Source: Anopheles merus
Lineage: Eukaryota; Arthropoda; Insecta; Diptera; Culicidae
Assembly (NCBI RefSeq): GCF_017562075.2
Contig: NC_054084.1
Coordinates: 48,382,697-48,446,696, forward strand
Length of the DNA stretch: 64,000 nt
Direction of reading: 5' to 3'
Below, in pieces: positions 36,501 through 50,000 of the stretch. Under the pieces are notes generated by a model. It saw only the letters and a list, made by a program, of their open reading frames with translations, did not search any database and had not been told where the DNA came from. Both the position numbers and the translations under genes were made by a program. Numbering within the stretch: position 1 is the first letter of the stretch; every line of letters begins with the position of its first letter.

Positions 36501-39500
36501 GCAGAAAAGCAAATAGTGAAAGCTAATTACTTTCCGACTTCAATCGTTGATTGGGGCCAATAGCTTTGGTAGCAAAACGGAGACAAATAAATACGGTTTT
36601 ATCGAAATATCTGAGTGGCTGCGTATGCCGGTCATCCGTGGGTCACATGGAAAGGTCAAACGTACATTTATGACACACTATTTCCGATTACATATCGAAT
36701 TACTGTTTTACTGTTTCTAGAACACACAACGATCAAAGACCGTCATGCTGTTACGGTTGAAATGCATTTAGCTCTAATCAAACCGCACACGTATTACGTT
36801 CGTAAAATGCATTCCAACCTTATCACCGTATCGTATTTGCTCAATTATCCCATCTTTATAGTGACAGATTTGTGACAAATTATCGACACCGACCGATTAG
36901 GGAAAGAAATTGCGTCACGTTTACCGCGCCATCCGGAAGATCACGCACCGGACGTGCGGCTGGTCGTTTCCCGGTCAGCTTTCGCAACAAAAGTCCATCG
37001 TTTTCATTTTATTCCACCGCAAATAACCTGCTGCAAATCGCGATCTAGATGGATGGATGGATGGCAGGCCGGATTGGATGGGATGCGTGGTTGGCGAGTG
37101 TCCTGAGAATTGCCAATTACAATTGGGCCACGGGGGTGTGGCAGTGATGCGCCCGTAGCTTCCTGCGTAGCCGGGCTTCTTACGGTTCCGGGCTCTAGCT
37201 AATATCGTAAAACACGTCATCGTATGATTAAATCTGATCCATGGGATCATAAATTTACCGTGGCCCTTACGACGGATGCGGAGCAGTGTTCCCAACGGCG
37301 CACTGAAACCATTCACGCACGAGCGCCCGCTGTGCTGCGTTTGCGTGTCCATGCGTGTACACACTTTTCGGGACTATCTTGCAGCGTTGGCAGCGTCGGG
37401 GGTCGTGCCTCTTGGGAACTATGCAGGAAAGAAATCTAATCAACACCCGGCCCGGCAAACCTCTGACAGAAACAGTGAGATCGTTTCTGTGCTCAAAGTG
37501 GAAGTTATTTCTCCTGGGCTATGAGAAAGTGCGCTACTGTCTTGCTGCTCCAACCAGGATTGCGCACCACCGCCGGAGCAATTCCTGCACGTTCGCACGC
37601 ATCCTGACAATGTAAAATTTCTTCCTGCATTGTTTCAAACTCTTCACCGGATGTCCTGAAATTACTGCAGTTTTTACACGCGATAAAATTGAGCCATAAC
37701 ACATTGTTTACTGGTGAGTACCTAAAAAGGCCAGTATCTACAAAACGGCATTTTTGAATTTTTCAAAATCATTTAAATGCTTTCTCGAATTATCCTTCCT
37801 ACCTTCGAATAATTGAAGGAAATTAAATCCATCCAGCCACACTCATTTACACCGATGGAAGGATTCCCGCAAATGCTACACAGTGTTGCACATTTCGTAT
37901 CGCCTTGATACTCCAACCGACCCAGTCTCTGGACACCTTCTTATTCCGTTGTACCAGGCATGAGGGATTCCCGCTGTATCACATCATCTCGATTACGCTG
38001 CTGGCGTAGCAGATGAGATCCCATGGTTCAACATTTTGTCCATTGCTATACCATCAACAGGACAGGCTGCTAAAATGACGTTTCCATCCGAAACGGCCCG
38101 CTGTGAAAGAATGCTTACTTTCGCTCGCACTCACCGCCTTCATGTTTCCGTCCACTTTGTACGCTGACGGTTAAGCAATTCGCTCGAAGCCATTCAGGGG
38201 ATGCTGGTGCTGTTGATGATGATACTGCTGCTGCTGCTGCTGCTGCTCTTGCTCCACACACTGTAATTTACACTCAAAAAGCCTCCTATGCATTGTCCCT
38301 GCCCTCCCTACCATTGTATGTGTTTCCGGCTCGTCATCACTCTTGCATTTTCCACTTCCGAGTTCACTTCACAGATTCACACGGTTCCGCTAGACGGACG
38401 AACAGAGTCTTTTAGGTTCTGGATTTTTGTTTTTCTGTTGCCACAATTTGCATCCAACGATGATGCCTCCCCGGCGTAGCGCAAAATTTTTCGTCAAAAA
38501 CTCTATTGTTTCTGTCCCTGTTTTCATTTCCGGCTACATATTTTCATTATATTCCATATTTCACGTCATTTTCCCATTCCCGCGAGTGCTTGGAATGTTT
38601 GGAAAATGATAGCGTGCACTGTACACCGTTCCCATACAGTTCGCTCTGGGCGCAACAACGACGCTTGCTGTCAGTGGCCTGTTCGCTTAAGCCTAGAGCC
38701 GATGTTAGTGTCCCGGGCCTGGTACTTGCAAGCCTTTGCATTCCGTAGCATGCAGTTCCGTAGTGGTAGTTTTTTTTTGGCTGAAGTGACATCGGAAGTC
38801 AGATTTTAAGCTGAAGATAACGTCTAAAACGTTTTTTTGTTTTAGTTCCTTGATCGTGTAGCCTTAAGATAAGGAAGCTATGAAAGGAACTTTGGAGAAA
38901 AACAGACATATTTGTAACGAAAGTTCTTCAGAAGTTTCAAGCCGCGAAAATATCAACCCCCTCTTACCACATAGGTTGTATTAAGGTTTCATCCAATTTT
39001 ATTCACTTTTTATATGATAAATGATATGGAATGATACATAAATAGAGTGATACTACTAATGTTTCAATCTATTAAGATCGCAACGAGAAATAGAATTGGT
39101 TTCAGTAATCATTCGAATGGAAGACACATATCTTTCGCTTCAAAATTAAACCAAACAAAATAACCGCAACATGCGAAATCTTTACCGATAAAGTGCACAC
39201 GCTGTGTTTGTAACCCCAGATTGGCTCATGTACCAGGTCTCGTTTTTGCCCTCTCGTTTGAAGTTGCTGCACTCCACAGGTTGTAAACACTCTCATTCAG
39301 TCCCACACAAACCCCACGTTTTAAGCTTTTAGATAAGCACCATGCCATGTCTTTCACGTTCGCCCGCCTTGGTTGGTATCTTCGGTGTGTATGTCCTTTT
39401 TTGTAACTTAAAAACGAATCTTGATAAGAGATGGGGCGACAGCAGTACCGTTTTCGGGAACTTTTGTTCTCGTAATACGATGAGAGCGCGTTTGGAAGGA

Positions 39501-40763
39501 GGTAGGTTTACTTTCTTCAAAGAAAATTCTTCCAAGATCGTTCGTTTGCTTCAGTTCAGGCCTTTCGCGTCGCGCCAGATAGCGAATGCTCCAGTTTCTT
39601 TCTGGAACGCCACTGAATGCATATATCTGTTTACAAATTCTGTCAAACAGGGGCTACCGTTGTTTCGAGTACTACCAACTATAAAGATGCTCCTAGTAAG
39701 CCTTACCCACTTCAGCGTAAAACGATTTGCCTGAGGAGTCGAGTGCGGCTTTCTTTTTTTCCACCCCCGAACGAACCATCTCCGAGTAAAAAGGATCCGC
39801 CTCTTATCCGACACGCAACATCTGGGCCAACTAACCGTGAACAGCACTCGTGCTGGCTTCGCTGCCTCATAAAAGATGATTCACTGAATGGAATCGTTGC
39901 AACGGTGCAAAAAGCTCTGCACTATGCTTCGTAATTTCATTCCCCGCTAAAAGTCATATTTTTATTCACAAAAAAAGTTTTACTTCATCTTTTGGCAGTA
40001 TTTGAAATGTTGCACTTGCACTTGTGGCTGGATTCATTCCGCATTTAATTTCCATGCAGTTGGCTTACAATAGTGCAAAACGAGACGAAAATAATGCAAG
40101 CTACATTAGATCTGGTCACTTTTTTAGTTTTGACGTACCTATACACTGTTGTGCTTATCATTTTTGTGCTGGATAGAAGTTTTACATGAACATGATTCCA
40201 TCGTTTGAATGAAATATGAAAAATATAACAAACATCAACATCATTTCATCCTCAATACACTAGCTATTGATTCGGGGTTTAAAATACCTTCGTAATCTTA
40301 ATAAGTAAAGATAACATTTGAATAGAACATTTCCATTTAAGATACAAGACACATTATAAATCATTAAGAAATGACTTTGTTGGATTTGTAACAAATATCC
40401 GCCTGCAGATATGCAACCTGCAGTACTACTAATCCATGCGAAAATTAACATCATGGCAGATTACCACTGTTCCTTCGATAAGGAGCCATGATGTAAATGT
40501 AACCGTGTAATCTGATGTAACAATCGCTAGAAGCGCATGCCTGTGTTTAGGCCATAAGATGCGCAGAAATAAATCAAAATGAGATTAGAGAGAAAAGGCA
40601 AATTGTTCGGAGTCGAAATTTATTTCATATCCTCAACTCGACACAGCCCTAGAATCCTTCGGTAGTCCTTGGCAGGTAGCTACAGCTGGACACTCTTGGG
40701 CGCTCTCTGGCGCAGTTGGTCAATTTGCTCACTCCCCCCTTGGCCCCTCCTCACCCTCTCACC
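33576..40763. other. non-coding, no gene recognised
   Basis: No supported gene across seven kilobases. Minor features are a GGAT repeat near 37048-37064 and a CTG trinucleotide tract at about 38225-38247. GC-richer segments (35,050-35,560; 36,900-37,700; 38,000-38,800) have several overlapping short frames in different phases with no recognisable domain. Confidence 0.55.
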
Positions 40764-40928
40764 TTGACTCGGTCAGTTCGGCATAGTCCAACGATCAGTC
40801 GCTTCCTCTCCTTTTCCCATCCTCGACCTGATCAGTTCGGCTTAGTCCAACGATCAGTCGCTTCCTCCCTCGACCTGGTTAGTTCGGCACGTCCAACAAC
40901 CAGTCAAATTCTATTCCTTCCCTTTCCT
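40764..40928. repeat. GC-rich tandem repeat, three imperfect units
   Basis: Three successive units carry (C/A)GGTCAGTTCGGC-like, then TAGTCCAACGATCAGTCGC, then CTTCCTC. They start near 40764, 40823 and 40870 and are about 47-59 bp long. The surrounding 40,640-41,050 is pyrimidine-rich and ends with AATAAAATTTAAA. It could be a fragment of a long terminal repeat or untranslated region of a retroelement, but no protein frame is attached. Confidence 0.65.
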
Positions 40929-43900
40929 GTGGCAATTCCGGTCGAATTTATTCACCGGTTTGTTCCTCCTTTCCCTTCCTCCATCCTTGGCCAAGTCGCG
41001 GTGGCAGTTGCACCCTCTGCCGCCCCCTCCCCCACCAGACTTCTTATGTAATAAAATTTAAAGAGCATTATATAGCTTAAGCTGGACTCAAATCATTCAT
41101 TCACATTTTCAATTGCATACATGAGTTCGATCGCTTGCATTACAACCATCGATACAAGCTCGATACAAACGCTGCAAAGACGACTTCAACAAAAGGTTGT
41201 GAATCGCGTTTCTACACAAAGAACAAAAGAAACATCAATACGGCTTTTTATGGGACCACCTAAACAAAAAGTAATAACAACAATATAAAGATTACGATTA
41301 AAAAAATAACAGCTTCGCCACCTGAAATAAGTGCAGGATACACCGGTACAATACAATCTGAAGAATCAACGAAAATCTTTTTGATTCAACTATGTCAACA
41401 AGTAAAAGGAATTCTGAATAAAAGAGGATTCAATGGTTGCAGATACAAATACTCGCTTTTTGGCGTTGCTCTGCTATGAAATGTGTTCTAAAAAAAGTTT
41501 TGTTTTGTTTAATAAATGTTTTAGGTAACTTTTATTTGATGTTCCAAATAATAACATATTCTGCTTTTAGCTATCGCTTACTACCAAAAATATGTATTAT
41601 TACTGAAACGCAAACAAAATAATTAACACGACACAAAAAACATAAACAACTATATTGTTGATGGCCATAAACATTATTTGGTCAATACAATTGCAAAACT
41701 GTTAAACTAAAAGCGTCTGTTGAGCTAAGTGATTTAGGCAAAACTGTTTGAATAACGCATAAACGTAACTATTTAAATAAATTAATAATAAAATATGAGC
41801 TACATGAAATCAGTCTAATATAGGAGAATTGATTAATAATGAAAAAGCATGTCCATTCCAATAGTCGGATCGGTTATAATTGTTGATAAATAAATTTTGG
41901 CCGTTCATAAACCATCCAAATGAACTTTGGTTCCATATAGCTTTGCAAGATCTTTAAATATTTAATTAAATACTTTAGTGATAGCCGTAAAATTGCTCGC
42001 TTGATAATTATAACTGCTTAAAAGATCAGAGAGAATAATAAATTCCTCTCTGATCCAAATCTCTATAGCGTGAATTCTTGGGATTTCGTTTGTATGCTTA
42101 TGCGTATCATTAATACTTTTTTTAATCTTACTTAGCTATGTTTATTGTAATAGAGTGTTGTATTAATAAATTAGGTACATTCTACGTAAATCTGATATTT
42201 CAATCGATTCTGTTTCGCATAGTGGTACTTCGTATCTGTGCCCTTATCTGTAAAGTGTCTTATTAATTTCTAAGATCTTCTTAATGCAATCGAATGGTCA
42301 GTCAAACTTAAGTGAAACAAGCGTACGGTTGATCGACATTTTCTCAATACTGGCCTACATTAATAGTAATCGAGCAAATAACGCTGCGAGTGTTAGTCAA
42401 ACTTATTGTTATTGATAAACGTAACTAATTAACAATCAGTTGCATCTCTTTAAGTATTGAAATTGTTTATTATTTTAGGATAACATATTCATCCATCAAT
42501 CTCAAACGTTACATGAATATTGCAATCAAAGCTACTTCGAACATACATTATCGTCAATCAATAATTCATCATAACTGGTGCTGTAATCTTCGTCGCAAAT
42601 GATGTCCAATGCCAATCTAATGCTGTTGCCAAACATGTGCAGCCGTGGTTCTAACATGAAAACACAACATTTACTTCTCCAGTGCAAAAGGTACCGATAT
42701 CTAGGGGCTTTGGTACCCGCTTCTTCGAGGCTCCTCCTTTCTGCTCCAATAATGTGCTGCCCGCTTGTAAACCAATTAAGAACTCTCGAATGAGTTTTCC
42801 CCAGCACTTTCAAAGTTTCCTAATTGTACAAACTTTACCTAGTCCTGTGCTGCCACAAACGGCCTAGTAATCCGTGATCCAGCACTGCTGGACAAACGTA
42901 ACCTCGAAACCAATCTTGACATGACAATGAATAAATCAGCACCGGCACGAACCACAATGGACTTCTCACCGGTAATGGAAGTCACCCGATGTTTTTTGGG
43001 GTCTATTGCAGCTTGACTACATCTTCCGGGCATGATCGATGGCAGTGAAAAAACGAAAAATGTAAATTCATTCCTCCCAGCGTACGGGCCCGTACAATTG
43101 TGAAAGAAATCCTCAGCATCCGAGCATCAACGCCAACCAAGAAACTGTCTAGCCAGGAAGGGAAATTTCGTCAATCAATTATGCAACGGTCGATCCCCGG
43201 CTGACAGCTACAGCGGTCTTATGGATTTCCAGTAGCCCACACGATCCAATGTAGATGCAGCATGCGCTTCAATGACATTTAAAGTAAAGTGCAGCTTGTC
43301 AGAGTGCTAGTACAATTTACATACGTGTCATCAAATGTGGCGCTTGGTTGAATCTTTCCGAATCTCCAAAGTTTCTGATCGTTACAAAGAAGGCAAAAGT
43401 GGTTTGCACAGCAGCAGCCCGATGCCCATCCATCCGCCAACGGAACCACAACAGCCAGGACGGAAGAATCTTAACTGTTAGTGAAAAATAATTTTCTTTC
43501 CTTCCGTCACTGTGTGCCACCAGCTCACACGAGTATATCGTTTACAATACAGGCAGAACGAAGGGTCTATCTTAGGGTATGAAAGAATTGAACGAACACA
43601 ACAACAACAAATTTCATTCAAACGCACCTACAATCGAAAAACCGACCAGGACGATCAGACAGAACGGGACCAAAACTGGCAACTGGGACTGAGCTGGTCG
43701 GAACGAAAGTCGGTGACAGTGCTTTCGGGCAAACAGAAACTGGCTTACCAGAAAACATGCAAATGGTTTCCGCACACAACTCAGCGTAATTGAAGCAATG
43801 TGTTTGACTGCTGAGCGAAATTGAACCCCCTGTGGCTTCTTCTTACACGATCATGGGCCCTCGGGCGTGATGGCTACAAGCTGCTCGCCACACGGGAGCG

Positions 43901-46401
43901 AGAAAGAGCTATATTAGAACGCACCATCCCACTACTGTGTAAAAGAACAACCTCTGAAACGTAAGTGTAATGCGTGTGTTGGAGAGCTCACCTAGTAGTG
44001 TGGTCTCTCTTTCTCTCTCTCTCTTTCTCTCCCGCTCGCTCCAGGTCCCATGATAGGTAACAGCCCAAAGTGCACCGGAGCCGAATGCTACATTTAGCCC
44101 CAAGCTGATTGATTTCCTTGTCGATTCCGGATGCCTACAGGTGTTCCATAGTCGCCGGCAAAGTACACTTCCCTTCCTCACATGATTGTGCCTCCGTAAA
44201 AAGGGCAAGCCACACGCGCAAGGACATACAAAGTCGTGATTTGATTTCAATTTCCTTCTGGATTTCACCGGACATCATACTGTCGGAAGCAGTCCAGCCA
44301 GCTAGTTCCACTAGAACCAAGTGGTAGTATTTTTACATTGCTCCTTTTTTTCGCTCCACATTCACGCTACTCAGCCGAGCACCGCAAATGGGGTGGGGAG
44401 GGGAGCATACTTGCTATCAAATGGGCATCCAACATGGGAATCCGGGGCTGTTGCTGTCGTATCACCATTGCACACACACACAATTTCGGAAAGGAACCGC
44501 TGGCAGGATGGGCAAAGATGGGCGTTGTTTGAAAAGCGAATCCATTACAGACACCATCCAGGATCCCTGCCTTTCCGCAGTCCCTTCCCCCTGTACCAGT
44601 GTACATCATCCGCTGAGTAGAATGCAACATCGATAAATGCTTTTAGACATGTGTACCCGAGGTCTAGCAATTTGTTCGGCCAACAAAACGAAACGGGTCA
44701 GGGCCGATGCTGAGTAGAATGATATTGGGGCGAAGGCTGATACGGCTGATAGGGGAGGTATTGAAATAGAGGACTGAATGCGGATGCGAAGTGAATGGAT
44801 AGCAAATATGCGAATGCTAATCATATCCAGAGCAAAGAATGCGCTTCGCATACACATACACAAAAATAACACGCAATGGGAAAAAGTGAATTTATAATTG
44901 AGATTTATCTCGCATCTTTGTTGTTGATTGTATGTTTCGTAATAGAACAATTTTACAGCGTCTTCGGATGTGTGTTCCTGGATTTTAACGATACCAACGT
45001 ACATGTTCGTTGGAAAAATCGACACCTTTGCTGCACCATTTCAGAGCATCGCAATCGCAACAACCTCAACACTGATTGCACTAGACGGATCATTCATTAT
45101 ATCGTCAACGAAAACAACGTGTTTAATGAGACAATTAGAGCTCAATGTACACAGTTTGCAACGCTCTTCGTCGGATAATTCAAACGCCCCCATCGACGCA
45201 AGTAAACGTTGTGTTGCTAACCTTCTACAGCACCAACGGTCTAGAGGTCCTTTTGAGCCTACCTACCCTATTTGTCTATTTGGCCAAGCAAGGAGGGGAC
45301 ATGTTATGCTGTATCAACAATAACCAAGGCAAATCTACGCAGCGAACGAGCACGAACCGATCGTTGCGCCTCCATTGTACGTTGTGCAGAGGAAAACAAC
45401 ATTAAACCATTTGCCAACGACTTTCGCATAAAGTCACAGAGGGGTATTTTTTACGCTCCTTCGATTACGGGTTGTGAGTTATTGTGTCGTGGCTGTCCGA
45501 CCCCTTGCCAACGCTGCTGTACCGTGTACCCGTGCTGCAACGCAAACATCAATCAAAACCAAACCTTTCGTACGAGCTAAGCAAAAGCACGGAACGACCG
45601 AACCGTCGAGAGCCGAATTGCTGAGCCCGAGCGTCGGGCAAGAAACGGTCCAAATGCTCGACGGGGACGACATTTCCACACAGTTTTCGTGATTAGCTCG
45701 ATTTGGCTCATGAATTCCTCAATGTCAACGCACAACTTTCGATCCGGAGCATATTAAATGTATCGCTAATGCGTGTCGTATATCATTTTCACCTGACAAA
45801 ACCCAACCTACCCGAGCATCCAACGGGCACGGCGGCTCACGTTCGAAGCAAACGGTCAGGAGTGAACGTTTCGTACAATTTAGCAAACCTTCACAAAAAC
45901 CTGCTAAAGGAATATTGTTTGCAAGGGCAAGAGTTCCGGAATGGAGAACCAGTTTAGGGAACGACAAAAACATGTTAATCAATTAGTACTTTTGATGGTG
46001 CTTTTAAGATTGAATTTTGTGCGGGCCAAATACGTGATTAACCCAATTTCCAAGGCGTATAGGGTGGCCTGCTTTTAAATCGTGTGTCCCTCAGGATCTA
46101 TAGATTTTAATAAGAATAATACGGTTATAGAAATATTTACTAGATGAAGTAACATAAAAAATTAAAACAGTAATAGAAAAATAAGTAAAAATTTCACATG
46201 AGGTGAAATTTAAAAAAAAAACTATAAAAACGAAACAAAAAAAGCAAATAACAAAAATTTCTAAATGTAAGCGTTTAAATTTATTTTTTAATACAAATTG
46301 CATTGGAAAACGCACAATTATGGAAAGAAAGATTTATAAAGCGATACATGCTTTAAAAGTGAACAAATCAATTCATCATTACATACATAATTGTATCAAT
46401 A
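40929..46401. other. non-coding, no gene recognised
   Basis: No supported gene. About 41,050-42,540 is AT-rich. A small hairpin (GATCAGAGAG and its complement) lies near 42025-42054. A CT-rich tract lies at about 44005-44035. The GC-richer parts at 42.6-45.7 kb hold overlapping short frames without recognisable domains. Confidence 0.55.
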
Positions 46402-47020
46402 CAGGGTTTACCTTGCTAATCGGGCGTCGCCAAAGCGTTATCGGTCGCCGTAAATACTTTTTCGGGCGACGTAAACCCTCAATTGGGCACTGTCATTTCT
46501 ATTCGGGCCTTGTGAAGTATGAATCGGGCAAAGTACAGAATGAATTGGGCCTACTTTATATGTTGCTGCTTTCTAGCTGTAAAATAATACTTTTTTGCGA
46601 GTAGTTTAACTGATATGTAAGAAAATTCACTATTTTTAAGTTAAATTACATAAAAAAATATTCAAATTCCTTTTTTTAAATTTTTAATCAAACCCGCACA
46701 ATACAATTTGGTTTTATATATTTTTTTAAAATATAATATATTTGGTGATTTAATTAGGTAAACATTTTAAAATAATACATAATAAGTTAAATAACTTACA
46801 AAATACGTATTTTTAAACAACTTGATGGATCAAACACACTGGAGCGTCCGATTTGACACCTTCAAGAGTAGGACGCTTTCATTCTGTACTTTGCCCGATT
46901 CATACTTCACAAGGCTCGAATAGAAATGACAGTGCCCAATTGAGGGTTTATGTTACCCGAAAAAGTATTTACGACGACCGATAACGCTTTGACGACGCCC
47001 GATTGGCTTGGTAAATCCTG
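46402..47020. mobile_element. foldback element, 619 bp, arms of ~21 bp repeats
   Basis: The left arm 46402-46543 and right arm 46879-47020 are inverted copies at roughly 90 percent identity, separated by a 335 bp AT-rich spacer. The ends read CAGGGTTTACC and CAGGATTTACC (right end read inverted), and a TA lies just outside each end. Each arm is made of about seven degenerate units starting TCGGGC or TTGGGC, at 46421, 46442, 46463, 46484, 46504, 46525 and 46546. The spacing is thus 20-21 bp. Because 21 bp is seven codons, one frame shows IGRR-type heptads, which I regard as an accident. There is no transposase; a TA target suggests a Tc1/mariner-type source. Confidence 0.85.
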
Positions 47021-47021
47021 T

Positions 47022-50000
47022 AATGTATAAATTAATTTAAAAATACAATTTAAAGAATAAACCAAAGAATAAAAATTATCCGTTATATTTAATGTCCTCA
47101 ATTTGCGACATCAAATCTGTTTTATTGTATGTTAAAGAATCAAGTAAACTCCGAAAATAATATACGAATGTTATTACAATTACCTCTCAAGTATCATTAT
47201 TTTGCCACTCAATCGAAAACTCATCGTTTATCTTCATCGCACACCACACTTATCAAAATCACACTCAATTTTGTATCATACTAATATATTGTAACGTTCA
47301 TGAAACATGTTTCATCGAGCCTTAACTTCGCATTCCGTTCTCTTGCAACAGAAAATGCTTCATTCCATTGACATCCCTTTTGCCAGCAAGCAGCACCCCT
47401 TCAACGATCCCTAGTCAAGGCAAAGAATTATCGTTTTTAAAGTCACTACCCGCTGCGTATCGCTTGAGCAATCCTGGAACCTGTTCCCGTTATCAATCAA
47501 AGCCAATATTGAATGAAAAACACCTCCTCGGTGACACGTGCGTGGCACACGTTCCAATCTGCGGCTGGGTGATAGTGTCATTGGGCAATCTGCGTTGCCA
47601 TTACCCAAGCCCGAAAGTTCCCCTGGGCTAGTGAACGACACACCGCCGTCGCTGGTTGGTAAACCTCTACCCGTGGGCTTTGAGCCAAAAAGGAAAACAC
47701 GAATGTTTGTCTGTTTGTTTTCGGTGGCCACCCCACTGTCAAGCGCGTCGGTCAGCGATAAATCAGTGAGCGATCTGTTACCTTCTTGAAGTGCAAAAAC
47801 GAAGAAGGCGCATGGCAGCAGTAGACCCACAGCTACCGAGTCCGATTCACTTTTGGACTTTTAGGCTGTAGACAGAGTCGCACACTTTCTCCAAGCGAAG
47901 CGACATGCGGCAGGGGCCACGTCAACGCTTGATGACATTAGGCATTGGCTTTTAGGCTGCGTTTGCTCAATTTCGCGGATTAACATGCTGCCACCCTGGC
48001 TTGGCATTCGGCAATGTGGAAGAGCGACACGCCCGTGTGCCACACGATGAGTAGGGATTTATCGAATAAATTACCATTATTGACGGCAGTTGCAAACAAG
48101 AGGCGGAACTAAAACGCAAACGGTTGCTAGTGCAAACAGTGCACTGCGCACAATAAAAATATTGATACCAAACATTACTCACCTTAATTAGCTTGTTTTT
48201 CATGAGAAAGGGGCACGGGCCGTGTTTTGCAATGAAGTTGATTCAGAGGGTGAAAGAAAAATCTGCTTTTGGTCACGTGTATGAAGATACAGCCCGCTCC
48301 CGCATTACGGTTCACCCCGTATTAAATATCTTCGGCTAAGAGCTTCTGCACTAATGTTTGTTTTACCTCTTTTGACAAAAGCATTAGAGAGAAAAGGAAA
48401 TAGCAAAAGAAATAGAAAGCGAAAAAGAACGAGACACAACAAAACCTTCCTGCGTTGTTGTTACACTTGATCGAAAATGAAGCATGCACTAAAAATGATT
48501 TTCTACGAAACAATCCTAGCCCGAAGCCATGAGCAGTCAAACATAATGCAAAAAAAACCCTCTTTTGGTACTTTTTGGATCATCATGAGGGTCCAGCCAG
48601 TCCCCTATTCTAGCCGGACAATCGTATAATTTTATTTTTGCTCCCGTCAACTGCGTCAACAATCCGTTCAACGCGCGATTATGAATGGATGAAAAAATAT
48701 TTGCACAACGCTTCAGTGCATTGCAGGCTTTTTGTGAGCGAGAGCATGTTGAATTTTAAGCTTGCGTCCTACGTGTTCCGGTGGATCGATAGTGAGCGAC
48801 CGTTTGAAAAGGGTTGCATCCGATTGGCTCCAGGGCAGGTTACATACGTCCTTCCGTGGTTTGTTTGCTCTACTTTGAACAATAAAAAATCGCCTTTTTA
48901 GGCCCATTGATTTACTCTAGTGAAATGGTTACATTCGGTTCACTCGTATGGTTATGGTGTGCTGTTGAACTTCACGGATTGGTTTAATTTCAATTATTTT
49001 ATTATTTTAATTCTGAACTGATTTTTTTCCTAGATTGCATACGTTGAAAAAACTCCAATAATATATTGCTTTGAGCTTTTTGATAATTAGAATACCAACG
49101 ATATTATGTTTATTGTTTTATTTAATGTTTTGCCACGGGGCTTGTGAGCCCTATCGATACTGTTTATCTTTGTAGTGCGCATTTATTTTAAAACGAACAA
49201 AACCACAATAAATAGTTTTGATTGTACGCATTCCGAACGCAGGGGATTGCAAGAGACAAGAAAATGTTAACAAAAATTAATTAACAAAAATGTATCAGAA
49301 TAACTTTTTCAAATGATTTTAAATGACGATTAATATAAATAAAATTAATGAAATTGAACTAGCAAAAAATTTTACTCGCCACACGTCATAGCTCTTATCA
49401 CATGCAAGTGTAGGCGTATTTGTAAATAGCTAAATCATAATGTAAATGTAATTATAGGAGTAAGGTTAAGTGTGATCTTATTGTTAAAACAATCAGAGGG
49501 GGGTTTTCAGGTTTTTTTTATTTTAAATACGCAAAGTGATTTATGAGTCCCATACAAATTAAACAGAAAATAATTATTCACATATCCAGTGAGTCTGTGG
49601 TATGGATTAAACTCGATATTCGAGAGACCTCCGTTTGAAGACTAATTTGAAGAATGAAGTATGCTAAAATTAAATTAAATGTACAGATCATAAATTACAG
49701 CACCAACAAGATTAATCAAACTAGGAAAAGGATAGTTTTGCCTTATATTAACGTTTTTTATATATTCCCCATCTGCCAGCTCTAAACAAACTCTAAAAAA
49801 TGAACTTACCTAAATGATGAACTATACAACACTGAACAATTATGTAAGGTTCACGTTTTATTTCTTGGTGTCGTTTTGTTTTTTTTTAACAAAACAATTA
49901 CATAAGCTAGTCGCTCATCTTTACCGCAAAACTTAAAAGACCAACAATTCTATGATTTCCATTACCTGGAAAGCCCCTGTCTAGCATTATATTTTCTTGT

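Noticed and set aside
46203..46604. 133-codon frame with IGRR heptad repeats
   Set aside because: The heptads follow from the roughly 21 bp DNA repeat of the foldback element. The right arm has frame-changing differences, and there is no independent sign of selection for protein.
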